Below are positions 26,136 through 36,815 of a stretch of 64,000 nt of DNA, piece by piece. The notes under the pieces were generated by a model. That model worked only from the letters and a program-made list of their open reading frames with translations. It searched no databases and was not told the origin of the DNA. Within the stretch, counting starts at the first letter, position 1. Every line of letters starts with the position of its first letter. The position numbers and the translations under genes were made by a program. Source of the DNA: Bacillota bacterium (lineage in GTDB: Bacteria > Bacillota > Limnochordia > Limnochordales > ZCTH02-B6); assembly GCA_017577945.1 (NCBI GenBank), contig PKQS01000009.1, forward strand, positions 372,001 to 436,000, read 5' to 3'.

Positions 26136-26813
26136 TTATGGCGCGACCCGCACGACCGGCGAAGAAGGAAAGCGCACGTCGATGACCGCAAAGCGGTTTT
26201 GGCGCAGCAAGTCCAAGGCGATGTCCAGCTTGCGCTCCAGTTGTGTCCCGTCGCCCAGCAGTATCGTTTCGCCGCTGCGAGTCCGCAGCGTCAGGCTGCC
26301 GCCCTCCCGCACGATCTCGGCCACCCGGGCGTGGACGTCTTCGGGCAGCAAGCTGGCCAGCCGCAGCACGGCGGCGTCCGCCTCCCCGCGCACCAACGGC
26401 AGCCGCTCCGCCTCTTGCGGCGTAACCGGAATCGGCGTACCGTCGCGGGCCAATGCCGTCGCTTCGCCGTTGACGACCACCAGCAGCAGCGGTTCGTACT
26501 CGGTTACCGTCACCCGCAGCACGCCCGGCAAGGCACGACGGACTTCGGCCCGCTGGATGCGCGGGTGCCCCTCGACGCCGGCCGCGATGGCGTCCAGGTC
26601 CAGCGCCAAGAGATTATCTCCCGCGTGCACGCCCGTTAGGGCGACGATTTCCTCCGCCGCGACGGCGGAGGCTCCCTGCACGTCGACTTCCGCCACGGCG
26701 AAATAGGGCGACTGCAGGAACGCATATACGCCCACGACCAAGAGCAAGCCCAGCAGCGCCGCGACGACTTGCGTCTCTTCCGCCGACCGGGGCTCCAGGG
26801 GCCGCTCCTGCAT
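26136..26813 (-). CDS. ftsQ: Cell division protein FtsQ/DivIB
   Basis: A 225-residue bitopic divisome protein that acts with FtsL and FtsB/DivIC outside the membrane. One transmembrane helix (about 16-33) precedes a POTRA domain starting YFAVAEVDVQGASAVAAEEI and containing HPRIQRAEVRRALPGVLRV. The ATG overlaps the murA stop by one base (TGATG), implying coupled translation. An 87-base gap with a small GATCGA/TCGATC inverted repeat separates it from ftsA. Confidence 0.93.
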   Translation of the reverse strand: MQERPLEPRSAEETQVVAALLGLLLVVGVYAFLQSPYFAVAEVDVQGASAVAAEEIVALTGVHAGDNLLALDLDAIAAGVEGHPRIQRAEVRRALPGVLRVTVTEYEPLLLVVVNGEATALARDGTPIPVTPQEAERLPLVRGEADAAVLRLASLLPEDVHARVAEIVREGGSLTLRTRSGETILLGDGTQLERKLDIALDLLRQNRFAVIDVRFPSSPVVRVAP

Positions 26814-28111
26814 CAGGCTCGCACCAGAGGCCTTTCGCCCGCAACGGGCAAGTCTTCGGAGATGCGCCGCACGCGCGCGCCGACGCTGCGCAGCTTCTCG
26901 TCAATCAGCTCGTAGCCCCGGTCGATATGCTCCATGCCTTCGACGACGGTGTCGCCTTCGGCGGCCAACCCGGCCAAAATGAGCGCAGCACCCGCCCGCA
27001 AGTCGGTGGCTTCGACGACGGCGCCCGTCAGCCGCTCCACGCCGCGAATCACCGCCACGGACCCGTCGACGACGATGTCGGCGCCCATGCGGCGCAGCTC
27101 GTCGGCGTGCTTCATGCGGCTGGTGTAGACCGTTTCCTTGACCAGGCTGGCGCCTTCAGCCACCGCGGCCAAGGCCATGAACTGGGGCTGCATGTCAGTC
27201 GGAAAGCCCGGATACGGTTGGGTTCGCACCGAGAACGCTTTCGGGCGCAGCGATCCGCGCACGCGCAGCGCGCCGGCGCCGGCAGGTTCGACCTCCACAC
27301 CGGCTTCCCGCAGCTTGGCCGTCACCGCTTCCAAGTGCTCCGGGATGACGTTGGTCACCACCACGTCGCCGCCCGTGATGGCCGCCGCCACCATGGCCGT
27401 ACCGGCTTCGATGCGGTCGGGGATGACCGCGTGCCGCGCGCCGCCCAGCTCCCGCACGCCGGTGATGCGGATGGTGTCAGTGCCGGCCCCGACGATGCGG
27501 GCGCCCATGTTGTTGAGGAACGTCTGGAGATCCACGATTTCCGGCTCGCGCGCCGCGTTGCGGATGATCGTGACCCCGCGCGCCATCGTCGCGGCCATCA
27601 TCAAGTTTTCCGTCGCGCCGACGCTGGGAAAGTCCAGCTGGATCTCGGCGCCTTCCAGCCGGTGCGCCCACGCCTCCACGAAACCGTGTTCCTCCACGAT
27701 CTCGGCGCCGAGTTGCCGCAAGCCTTTCAGGTGCAAGTCGATGGGCCGCGGCCCAATGGCGCAGCCGCCCGGCATCGAGATGCGCACCCGACCCGTTCTC
27801 GCCAGCAGGGGGCCCATCACCAGGACGGAGGCCCGCATTTGGCGCACCAAATGTTCCGGCGCTTCCCAACAAGGGTAGTCGGGCGGCTTGATATGCAAGC
27901 GGCCGCCGGGTTCGAGGCGCACGTCGGCGCCCAGATGGCGCATGACGCCCATCATCGTCGCGACGTCCCGGATATCGGGCACGTCGTCGACGAGGCACGG
28001 TTCCGACGCCATCAGCGCGGCCGCCATCATTTTCAGCGCCGCGTTTTTCGCGCCCGACACGCGCCATGTCCCTTGCAGGGGCCGACCGCCCTGGATCCAC
28101 ATTCCTTGCAT
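26813..28111 (-). CDS. murA: UDP-GlcNAc 1-carboxyvinyltransferase MurA
   Basis: A 432-residue cytoplasmic enzyme that transfers enolpyruvate from PEP to UDP-GlcNAc, the first committed step of peptidoglycan synthesis and the fosfomycin target. Catalytic C117 is present in MPGGCAIGPRPID, so the Cys form is retained. SGAKNAALKMMAAALM near residue 19 holds the substrate Lys/Asn, and TDMQPQFMALAAVAEG lies near 300. ATG start with GGGGTG upstream. The gene lies between murB and ftsQ. Confidence 0.97.
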   Translation of the reverse strand: MQGMWIQGGRPLQGTWRVSGAKNAALKMMAAALMASEPCLVDDVPDIRDVATMMGVMRHLGADVRLEPGGRLHIKPPDYPCWEAPEHLVRQMRASVLVMGPLLARTGRVRISMPGGCAIGPRPIDLHLKGLRQLGAEIVEEHGFVEAWAHRLEGAEIQLDFPSVGATENLMMAATMARGVTIIRNAAREPEIVDLQTFLNNMGARIVGAGTDTIRITGVRELGGARHAVIPDRIEAGTAMVAAAITGGDVVVTNVIPEHLEAVTAKLREAGVEVEPAGAGALRVRGSLRPKAFSVRTQPYPGFPTDMQPQFMALAAVAEGASLVKETVYTSRMKHADELRRMGADIVVDGSVAVIRGVERLTGAVVEATDLRAGAALILAGLAAEGDTVVEGMEHIDRGYELIDEKLRSVGARVRRISEDLPVAGERPLVRA

Positions 28112-28125
28112 GCAGACACCCCGAT

Positions 28126-29046
28126 TCAGGCGAACCCGAGCAGGCGCACTTCCGGCTCCAGCTCGACGCCGAAACGCTCGAACACCTTCTTTTGCACCTG
28201 TTCCATCAGGCGCCGCACATCGTCGGCCGTGGCGTTGCCGCGGTTGACGATGAAGTTGGCGTGCACCGTCGAGACGACGGCGTCGCCCACGCTCATGCCT
28301 TTGCAGCCCGCCGCTTCGATGAGCCGGCCGGCGAAATCACCCGGCGGATTCTTAAATACGCTGCCGGCGTTCTTCGTGCCAATGGGTTGTGTACGGCGCC
28401 GCCGCTCCATAAAGGCGCGCATCCGTTCCCGCACTTCCGCGGGATCCGCGGCTTGCAGCCGCAACTTGGCGCGCACGGCGATGAGCCCCGGTTCCCGCTG
28501 GAGACGACTGGACCGGTACCCGAACTCCATGTCCGCCGCCGTCAGCGTCAGCACGCGGCCCGTCCCGTCCACCGCCGTCACTTCTTCCACGACGGCAGCC
28601 GTCGTCTGGTTGTGGGCGCCGGCGTTCATGTACAGGGCGCCGCCCAACGTGCCCGGTATGCCGCTGGCGAACTCTAGCCCCGTCAGTCCCTGTTCCACCG
28701 ACAGCTTGCCCAAACGGGGAAACGGAGCGCCGCAGTCGGCCACAATGGTCTCGCCGTCGAACGCCACGGCACTCATGGAGCGCCCGATGCGCACGACCAC
28801 GCCGCGCACGCCGGCGTCGGCGATCAGCACGTTGCTGCCCGCGCCGAGCACGGTGACGGGCACCTCGTAGCGGGACGACAGTTGCTGCACTGCGATCACG
28901 TCGTCCATGGAGGACGGGTGGACCAGTACGTCGGCCGGCCCTCCCAGCCGGAAGCTGGTGTAGCGATGCAAGGGCTCGTTGAGAAGAACGTCGCCCTGGA
29001 CCTGCCGCCGCAGCCGTGCGATGAACTCCTCCAACGTTTGCGTCAA
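28126..29046 (-). CDS. murB: UDP-N-acetylenolpyruvoylglucosamine reductase MurB
   Basis: A 306-residue FAD/NADPH enzyme that reduces the MurA product to UDP-MurNAc. RYTSFRLGGPADVLV and GAGSNVLIADAGVRGVVVRI mark the FAD-binding domain. GIPGTLGGALYMNAGAHNQ and NAGSVFKNPPGDFAGRLIE contain catalytic residues (Ser in GSVFKNP, and a late Glu in ELEPEVRLLG). The TTG start overlaps the murC stop by 4 nt, with GAGGAGG immediately before it; a second TTG four codons on is possible. Confidence 0.95.
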   Translation of the reverse strand: MTQTLEEFIARLRRQVQGDVLLNEPLHRYTSFRLGGPADVLVHPSSMDDVIAVQQLSSRYEVPVTVLGAGSNVLIADAGVRGVVVRIGRSMSAVAFDGETIVADCGAPFPRLGKLSVEQGLTGLEFASGIPGTLGGALYMNAGAHNQTTAAVVEEVTAVDGTGRVLTLTAADMEFGYRSSRLQREPGLIAVRAKLRLQAADPAEVRERMRAFMERRRRTQPIGTKNAGSVFKNPPGDFAGRLIEAAGCKGMSVGDAVVSTVHANFIVNRGNATADDVRRLMEQVQKKVFERFGVELEPEVRLLGFA

Positions 29047-30476
29047 GCCTCCTCGGCGGAAACCCCGGCGCCCTCCGCCGCAGACGGGGTCAAGTGCGCG
29101 ACGAGGGCCGGCGCCGAACGCGCCAGGGTGAGAAACGCCTCGCCCGCCCGGCGCACGTCGCCGGCGCCGATGGTGACAACTACGTCGCCGGGGCGTGTGG
29201 CTGCCAGCAAAAACCCCGGCACGGCGTCCAGGTCGCGCACAAGCGCCACTTTGTCGCCGGCCACAGCGCGCATTTGTTCCGCCAACACGTCGATGGTGAC
29301 GCCGGGTATGGGCGGTTCCAGCGCGGCGTAAATATCCGTCAGGACGACGAGATCCGCGTCGCCGAAGCTGGCGGCCAGCTCGTGCAGCAGGAGCTTGGTT
29401 CGCGTATAGCGGTGCGGCTGAAAGACGGCCACGATCCGCCGCCGCAGATTGCGCACCGCGGCCAGCGTGGCCCGGATCTCGGTAGGATGATGGGCGTAGT
29501 CGTCGATGACCATGACGCCTCGTTCTTCGCCGAGGACGTCCAGCCGCCGCTTGGCGCCGCGAAACTCCGCGAGGGCCGCGGCGGCCTGCTCGAAGGTGAA
29601 GCCCGCCGCACGCGCCGCGGCGACGGCGGCCAGCGCGTTGGCTATATTGTGGCGGCCCGGCACGCGCAGCGTCACAGGGCCGAGAACGCCTTCCCGGGTC
29701 TTGACCGTGAAGCGGCTGCCGAACGGCAGCAACTCGATGCCGTCGGCCGTGTAATCGTAATCGCCGTTCAGGCCGTAGGTGACGACGCGGCAATGCTCCG
29801 GCGCCGCGCGCACGGCGTTGGCGTCGTCGCCGCACACGACGGCCACGCCTTCCCGCGGCAGCTTCTCCAGAAACGCCCGGAACGCGGCGACGATGTCGTC
29901 GATGCCTTCGTAGTGCTCCAGATGGTCGGCGTCGATGTTGGTGACGACGGCGATGACCGGCGCCAAGTGCAAGAAAGATCGGTCGCTTTCGTCGGCCTCG
30001 GCGACGAAATACTCGCCTCGGCCCGCCTTCGCGTTTGTACCCAGATCCCGCATCTCGCCGCCGACGACCAGCGTCGGATCGGCGCCGCTGCGTTCGAGGA
30101 CAAGAGCAATCATCGAAGTGACGGTCGTCTTGCCGTGGGTGCCCGCCACGGCGATACCCTTGCGGCTGTTCATCAAGCGCGCCAGCATTTCGCCGCGGGC
30201 GAGCACCGGAATTCCCGCGCGGCGGGCATAGCGCAACTCCGGGTTATCGGCCGGCACCGCGCTGGAATAGACTACCACGTCGGGCGCTTCCCGCGCGATG
30301 TGGGCTTCGTCGTGGCCGATGTAAATGCGAGCGCCTTTCTGCGCCAGCCGCGCGGTGGCCGCGCTTTCCGCCAGGTCCGACCCGGCCACGTCTTCGCCGC
30401 TGTCCAGCAACACGTGCGCCAGACCACTCATGCCCGCGCCTCCGATGCCAATGAAGTAGGTTTTCTGCCGCGGCAT
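29043..30476 (-). CDS. murC: UDP-N-acetylmuramate-L-alanine ligase MurC
   Basis: A 477-residue ATP-dependent Mur ligase that adds L-Ala to UDP-MurNAc. FIGIGGAGMSGLAHVLL opens the UDP-binding domain, AVAGTHGKTTVTSMIALV (near 110-126) is the ATP loop, and VTNIDADHLEHYEG the central-domain signature. DDYAHHPTEIRATL belongs to the C-terminal domain. ATG start with GGAAGGGG upstream. A 133-base gap separates it from murG, the only long gap inside the cluster. Confidence 0.97.
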   Translation of the reverse strand: MPRQKTYFIGIGGAGMSGLAHVLLDSGEDVAGSDLAESAATARLAQKGARIYIGHDEAHIAREAPDVVVYSSAVPADNPELRYARRAGIPVLARGEMLARLMNSRKGIAVAGTHGKTTVTSMIALVLERSGADPTLVVGGEMRDLGTNAKAGRGEYFVAEADESDRSFLHLAPVIAVVTNIDADHLEHYEGIDDIVAAFRAFLEKLPREGVAVVCGDDANAVRAAPEHCRVVTYGLNGDYDYTADGIELLPFGSRFTVKTREGVLGPVTLRVPGRHNIANALAAVAAARAAGFTFEQAAAALAEFRGAKRRLDVLGEERGVMVIDDYAHHPTEIRATLAAVRNLRRRIVAVFQPHRYTRTKLLLHELAASFGDADLVVLTDIYAALEPPIPGVTIDVLAEQMRAVAGDKVALVRDLDAVPGFLLAATRPGDVVVTIGAGDVRRAGEAFLTLARSAPALVAHLTPSAAEGAGVSAEEA

Positions 30477-30609
30477 TGCTGTGTCCCCTTCCTGCGAAGC
30501 CCCGCGCGAGAAGCCGGCGCAAGCATTACATTCTATGCATGCCCAAAATACCCTGTTCTAGGCACTGTTGTCAGTCGATTCCGCGCCCCGCCCGACGGCC
30601 GGCCGTCGA
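30477..30609 (-). other. Gap inside the dcw cluster, possible internal promoter
   Basis: 133 bases between murG and murC without a gene. On the minus strand CTGACA and TATTTT are 18 bp apart, a weak promoter-like pair that could start a murC-murB-murA-ftsQ-ftsA-ftsZ transcript. Confidence 0.25.
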
Positions 30610-31737
30610 CTAGCGGTCCGGCTTGCGCGCGGCCTCACGGATGAGCGCCGCGATCCGTTCCGCGGCGTCGGGCCGCCCCAGCCGGCGTGCGGCTTCGCCC
30701 ATGCGCCGGCGGCGCTCGTCGTCGTCCAGCAGCGGCTGCACCGTGGCCAGCAGACGCTGTCCGGTCAACTCCGCGTCCGGCACGACCAATGCCGCGCCGG
30801 CCTGGGCCAGTTCGGCCGCGTTGGCGTCCTGGTGCCGTTCGGCCGCAAACGGATACGGCACCAGCACGGCCGGCAGCCCCTTGGCGGTAATTTCGGCCAG
30901 CGTGATGGCGCCTGCCCGGCACAGCACCAGGTCCGCCGCGGCGTAGGCTTTCGGCATGTCGTAAATGAACGACAAGATATGCCAATCGCCCGCCGCCGCA
31001 CGTTCCTCCCCGCGGCGAACGGCGCCCGCGGCCTCCACCACCTCGGCGAAGTGAGCAGGACCCGTCTGCTGAATAATTTGCACATCGCCGCGCCGCAGCA
31101 ACGCCGGAGCCGCCTCTATCATCGCCCGGTTGATGGTGCGGCCGCCTTGGCTGCCGCCGAACACCAGCAACGTCTTCTTGCGGGGATCAAGCCCGAACGC
31201 CGCGAGCGCCTCATCCCGCGTGGCCCGCAAAATGTCGCGGCGGATAGGATTTCCCGTCACGACGGCGCGACCATCCGATGGAAAGTAGCCGGACGCGGCC
31301 GCCGACCCTAAGGCGATGCGCCGTGCGGCGCGCGCCAGCAGCCGCGTCGTCAGTCCCGGCAGGGCGTTCTGCTCCTGCAAGACGACGGGCACCCGCCGCA
31401 GGGCCGCGGCGGCAATGACGGGGCCGGACACGTAGCCGCCCGTGCCCACCGCCACGTCGGGGCGGAAGCGGCCCACGATGCGCCACGCCTCGGCGAACCC
31501 GCGCCAAGCCGTCCACGCCGTCCGGAACACCTCAGCCGACAGCTCACGGCGCAAGTAGCGGGCCGGCACGCCGACGAACGGAAAGCCGGCTTTCGGCACC
31601 AGCGTCGCCTCCAGCCCGCCCTGCGCTCCCACGAACAGCACGTCGACGTCTCCGTACTGCTCCCGCAACGTTTGCGCGATGGTAATGGCCGGGAAAATGT
31701 GGCCGCCGGTTCCTCCGCCGGCCAGCAGCACTTTCAT
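30610..31737 (-). CDS. murG: MurG, lipid II synthase (GlcNAc transferase)
   Basis: A 375-residue GT-B glycosyltransferase at the inner face of the membrane that converts lipid I to lipid II. The glycine-rich loop LLAGGGTGGHIFPAI is at the N-terminus, a second loop is LLVFGGSQGGRTINRAM, and the UDP-GlcNAc-binding segment reads CRAGAITLAEITAKGLPAVL then PFAAERHQDANA. The ATG at 31737 has GAGGCG 6 nt upstream. It follows ftsW by 32 bases. Confidence 0.96.
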   Translation of the reverse strand: MKVLLAGGGTGGHIFPAITIAQTLREQYGDVDVLFVGAQGGLEATLVPKAGFPFVGVPARYLRRELSAEVFRTAWTAWRGFAEAWRIVGRFRPDVAVGTGGYVSGPVIAAAALRRVPVVLQEQNALPGLTTRLLARAARRIALGSAAASGYFPSDGRAVVTGNPIRRDILRATRDEALAAFGLDPRKKTLLVFGGSQGGRTINRAMIEAAPALLRRGDVQIIQQTGPAHFAEVVEAAGAVRRGEERAAAGDWHILSFIYDMPKAYAAADLVLCRAGAITLAEITAKGLPAVLVPYPFAAERHQDANAAELAQAGAALVVPDAELTGQRLLATVQPLLDDDERRRRMGEAARRLGRPDAAERIAALIREAARKPDR

Positions 31738-31769
31738 GGTACGCCTCGCCTCTTTGACTTGGTAGCCGG

Positions 31770-32867
31770 CTAGACTTTCGTTCCTTGACTGGAAATGTTG
31801 AGCAAGACCCCAACGCCGGCCATCGTCACGACCAGCGATGAGCCGCCGACGCTGATGAACGGCAAGGTAATGCCCGTCGTCGGCAGCGAGCCCGTGACGA
31901 CGCCGATGTTCACGAAAGCCTGCAGCACGATCATAGCCGTGATGCCGACGGCCAGCATGGTGCCGTACATGTCCGGGGCACGCATGGCGGCCCGCAGCCC
32001 GCGCCAGCCCAGCAGCGCGAACAGCAGAAGCACGGTGGTGGTACCGACGAAGCCCAGTTCTTCGCCCAAGATGGCGAAAATGAAGTCGGTGTGTTGTTCC
32101 GGCACGTACAAGTACTTTTGGCGGCTTTCGCCCAGTCCCAGCCCGAACAGCCCGCCGGAGCCGATGGCCAGCAGCGACTGCACCACGTTCCACCCGCTGT
32201 CCATCCGATCCGCCCAGGGATCGACGAAGGCCAAAAGGCGCCGCAGCCGGTACGGCTCAGACACGATCAGGTACGCCGCCAGAGGCGCCGCGGCCACGCC
32301 CACAGCCAGCAGCTGCCCCGGCGACGCGCCGCCCGCGTACAGCATGACGACCACGATCAGCGCGATCATGGCCGCCGTGCCGAAGTCGGGTTCCAGCAGG
32401 ATCAAGAGACACGCGGCGCCGGTGATGACCAGGGGCGGCAGCAGTCCGCTGAAAAAGCGGTGCATGTCATTTCGCCTCTGCGCCACGTACGCCGCCGTAT
32501 ACATGACGAGAGCCAGTTTGGCCACTTCCGACGGCTGGACGCTGATAAAGCCGAAACCGAGCCAACGGCGGGCGCCGCCGGCCGCGGAGCCGACGAAGAG
32601 CACCAGCACCAGCAGCAGAAACGCTCCAGCCAAGGCGGGCAGCGTCAGCGCGCGCAACAGCCGGTAGTCGACTCGCGCGAGCACCGTCATGGCGATGACG
32701 CCCAAAACAGCCCAGACCAGCTGCCGTTTCACGTGGTAGTACGGATCGTTGTACTGCAGCAGGTCCGTAACCGACGCCGCGCTCATGACGGTGACGACGC
32801 CCAGCGCCAGCAGCAGCACCACGGCCGCCACGATCAAGACGTCGGGCCGCTGCGCGTGCGATTTCAT
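31770..32867 (-). CDS. ftsW: SEDS peptidoglycan polymerase FtsW
   Basis: A 365-residue SEDS glycosyltransferase with about ten transmembrane helices. It polymerises lipid II together with a class B PBP. GFGFISVQPSEVAKLALVMY contains the conserved substrate-path residues; LGESRQKYLYVPEQHTDFIF and TTGITLPFISVGGSSL are SEDS signatures. It could equally be called SpoVE because the cluster PBP is of SpoVD type. It lies where murD usually precedes it; only 20 bases separate it from mraY. Confidence 0.94.
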   Translation of the reverse strand: MKSHAQRPDVLIVAAVVLLLALGVVTVMSAASVTDLLQYNDPYYHVKRQLVWAVLGVIAMTVLARVDYRLLRALTLPALAGAFLLLVLVLFVGSAAGGARRWLGFGFISVQPSEVAKLALVMYTAAYVAQRRNDMHRFFSGLLPPLVITGAACLLILLEPDFGTAAMIALIVVVMLYAGGASPGQLLAVGVAAAPLAAYLIVSEPYRLRRLLAFVDPWADRMDSGWNVVQSLLAIGSGGLFGLGLGESRQKYLYVPEQHTDFIFAILGEELGFVGTTTVLLLFALLGWRGLRAAMRAPDMYGTMLAVGITAMIVLQAFVNIGVVTGSLPTTGITLPFISVGGSSLVVTMAGVGVLLNISSQGTKV

Positions 32868-32887
32868 GCCGCCACCTCCCGGTAGGC

Positions 32888-33838
32888 TCAGAGCGCCAAC
32901 AGACCCAAAGCGGCGAATCCCAGCGCCAGCAGCCAGAAGCGAATCACCACTTGCGGTTCGGACCAGCCGCTCAGCTCGAAGTGATGGTGCAGCGGGCTCA
33001 TCTTGAAAATCCGGCGGCCGCCCGTAAGCCGGAAATATGTCACTTGGATGATGACCGACAGCGTAATGATCACGTACAGGCCGCCGACGACGACCAAGAG
33101 CAGCGGCGTTCTGGTCAAGAGCGCCGTGGCCGCCAGGGCCCCACCCAGCGCCAGCGAGCCCGTGTCACCCATAATCACCGCGGCCGGGTGCGCGTTAAAC
33201 CAGACGAATCCCAAACACGCGCCGCCCACGGAGGCCGCAAACACGGCCACGTCCGGATACCCCAGTGCCAGCGCCATGGCCGCCAACGTCAGCGAAGAGA
33301 CCGCGGTCGCGCCTGCCGCCAGCCCGTCGGCGCCATCCGTCAGGTTGACGGCGTTGCTCGTACTGATCATCGTCAGCACCGCCAGCGTTATGTAGAGCCA
33401 CGCCGGTAGCACCAGCAGCTCTTTGGAAAACGGAACGAGGACGCCCGAACCCGCGGACTGCAGCGCGCCCAGCGCGACCACCAGGGCGATGGCGCCTTGC
33501 AGCACTAGTTTATGGCGGGCTTTAAGGCCCAAGGACCGTCTGGCCAGCAATTTGGACAAATCGTCGAAGATGCCTACAAAGCTGTAGCCGACAAAGGCGA
33601 ACAGCGCCGGCCACAGGCCGGCCCAATCCCGGGCGAACGCGGCTGTCGCGGCCAAAGCGGCCGTGACCATCAACAAACCGCCCATGGTGGGCGTGCCGGA
33701 TTTCTTCAGATGAGTCCGCGGGCCTTCCTGCCGAACCACTTGGCCGACGTGCAGCCGCCGCAGCCACGCGATGAAGGGACGGCCCAGCAGCGCCGTGACG
33801 CCGAACGCCAGCGCGGCCGGATAGATGATGATGCTCAT
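32888..33838 (-). CDS. mraY: Phospho-MurNAc-pentapeptide transferase MraY
   Basis: A 316-residue polytopic enzyme that makes lipid I from UDP-MurNAc-pentapeptide and undecaprenyl phosphate. The metal-binding motif NAVNLTDGADGLA, the loop MGDTGSLALGG, and the PLHHHFE histidine motif are all present. KKSGTPTMGGLL lies near the N-terminus. ATG start overlaps the murF stop by 4 nt (ATGA). In most clusters murD comes next; here ftsW does. Confidence 0.97.
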   Translation of the reverse strand: MSIIIYPAALAFGVTALLGRPFIAWLRRLHVGQVVRQEGPRTHLKKSGTPTMGGLLMVTAALAATAAFARDWAGLWPALFAFVGYSFVGIFDDLSKLLARRSLGLKARHKLVLQGAIALVVALGALQSAGSGVLVPFSKELLVLPAWLYITLAVLTMISTSNAVNLTDGADGLAAGATAVSSLTLAAMALALGYPDVAVFAASVGGACLGFVWFNAHPAAVIMGDTGSLALGGALAATALLTRTPLLLVVVGGLYVIITLSVIIQVTYFRLTGGRRIFKMSPLHHHFELSGWSEPQVVIRFWLLALGFAALGLLAL

Positions 33839-35242
33839 GCCTGTCCGTCCCCCCTTTCCGCGCCCCGCCCGGGGCCCGTCAAGCGTTCGACGACTCGTTC
33901 CAGCTGCAGCCCCCGCGACGCCTTCACCAGTACCACGTCGCCGGGCCGCACGTGCCGCAGGGCGGCGGCGGCCGCTTCCTCCGCGTCGCGGCAAACGACC
34001 ACGGCTTCTGCCGGCATGCCGGCGCGCCGCGCCGCTTCCGCCACCGTGGCCGCTTGGCCGCCCACGGTGATTAGCAAGTCCACGCCGCGGCGGGCGGCGT
34101 CTTCCCCCAGCTGCACGTGAGCCTGCTCCGTCAGCGGTCCCAGTTCCAGCATATCCCCGAGCACCGCCACCTTGCGGCGCCCCGGCAGCGTGGTCAAAAG
34201 CTCCAGCGCCGCGGTCATGGAGACAGGGCTGGCGTTGTACGCGTCGTTGATGACCCGCACGCCGCTTGGGGTGGTGACCAGCTCGGTGCGCATGGCCGAG
34301 CGGTGTGTGCACACCGCCCGCAGGCCGGCCGCGACGTCGTCCAGGTCCCAGCCGCACGCCAGCGCCGCCGCGGCCGCCGCTAGGGCGTTGCTCACGTGGT
34401 GGCGGCCGGGAATTGGGAGCTCGACCCGGGTGCGCCGGCCGGCGGCATGGATCACGAAGCGGCTTCCCTGCTCCCCCAGCAGCTCGACGTCCGTGGCCCG
34501 GACGTCGTTGTCCACTCCGAAGCCAAAAAACAAAACGGCGCCCGGCGCCCGCGCCGCCATTCCCCGCACCAGCGGATCGTCGCCGTTGAGCACCGCCGCG
34601 CCGTCCGCGGGCAGCTCTTCGACCAGCTCCTGCTTGGCCCGAGCAATATTTTCGAGGCTGCCCAGCCGCTCCAGGTGCACGGCGCTGACGCACGTCACGA
34701 CGCCGACGTGGGGCCGGGCAAGGCGCGCCAGCGCCCGGATCTCGCCCGGCGCCCGCATCCCCATCTCTACCACCAGCGTATCCGTATCCCGGTCCGCGTC
34801 CAGCACCGTCAGCGGCAGCCCGATCTCGTTGTTGAAATTGCCGCGCGTCGCCACGACGCGCCCCCGCGTCGCCGCGATGGCGGCGATCATGTCCTTCGTC
34901 GTCGTCTTGCCGACGCTGCCCGTCACGCCGATGACGCAAGCCCGCAGCCGGCTGCGCTGCGCGGCGGCCAGGCGCTGCAGTCCCGCCAGCGTGTCGTCGA
35001 CGGTAATCAGCCCGGCGCCGGGCGGCAGTTCCCTCGCCAGATCGGCGCCGTCCCGGATGAGAGCGGCCACCGCGCCGTTGGCGAACGCCTGCCGCACGAA
35101 TGCGTGACCGTCGAACCGCTGTCCCCGCAGCGCCACGAACAGCCGGCCGTGCTGCGCGGTGCGGCTGTCGGTGGCGACACCGGTGACCACCGCGTCAGGC
35201 CGGCCGCGCAAGAGTCTCCCGCCGGCGTCGGCCGCCACTTGC

Positions 35243-35262
<20 letters not shown>
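33835..35262 (-). CDS. murF: UDP-MurNAc-tripeptide-D-Ala-D-Ala ligase MurF
   Basis: A 475-residue ATP-dependent ligase that adds D-Ala-D-Ala, the last cytoplasmic precursor step. VATDSRTAQHGRLFVAL is in the first domain, GVTGSVGKTTTKDMIAAI the ATP loop (near 114-131), and NFNNEIGLPLTVL the MurF-specific central motif. VINDAYNASPVSMTAALE is in the C-terminal domain. Start overlaps the murE stop by 20 nt and its own stop overlaps mraY, so murE-murF-mraY are tightly coupled. Confidence 0.96.
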
Positions 35263-36742
<1,480 letters not shown>

Positions 36743-36815
36743 GGGGACCTCCTGTGCGCTGCTCGCGAATACGGCATCGCCGCCGGCGTTTCCTTCCTTG
36801 CTTACAGCCGTATTT

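Noticed and set aside
26927..28870. 647-codon plus-strand frame opposite murA and murB
   Set aside because: Antisense shadow of two well-conserved enzymes, with no recognisable domain.
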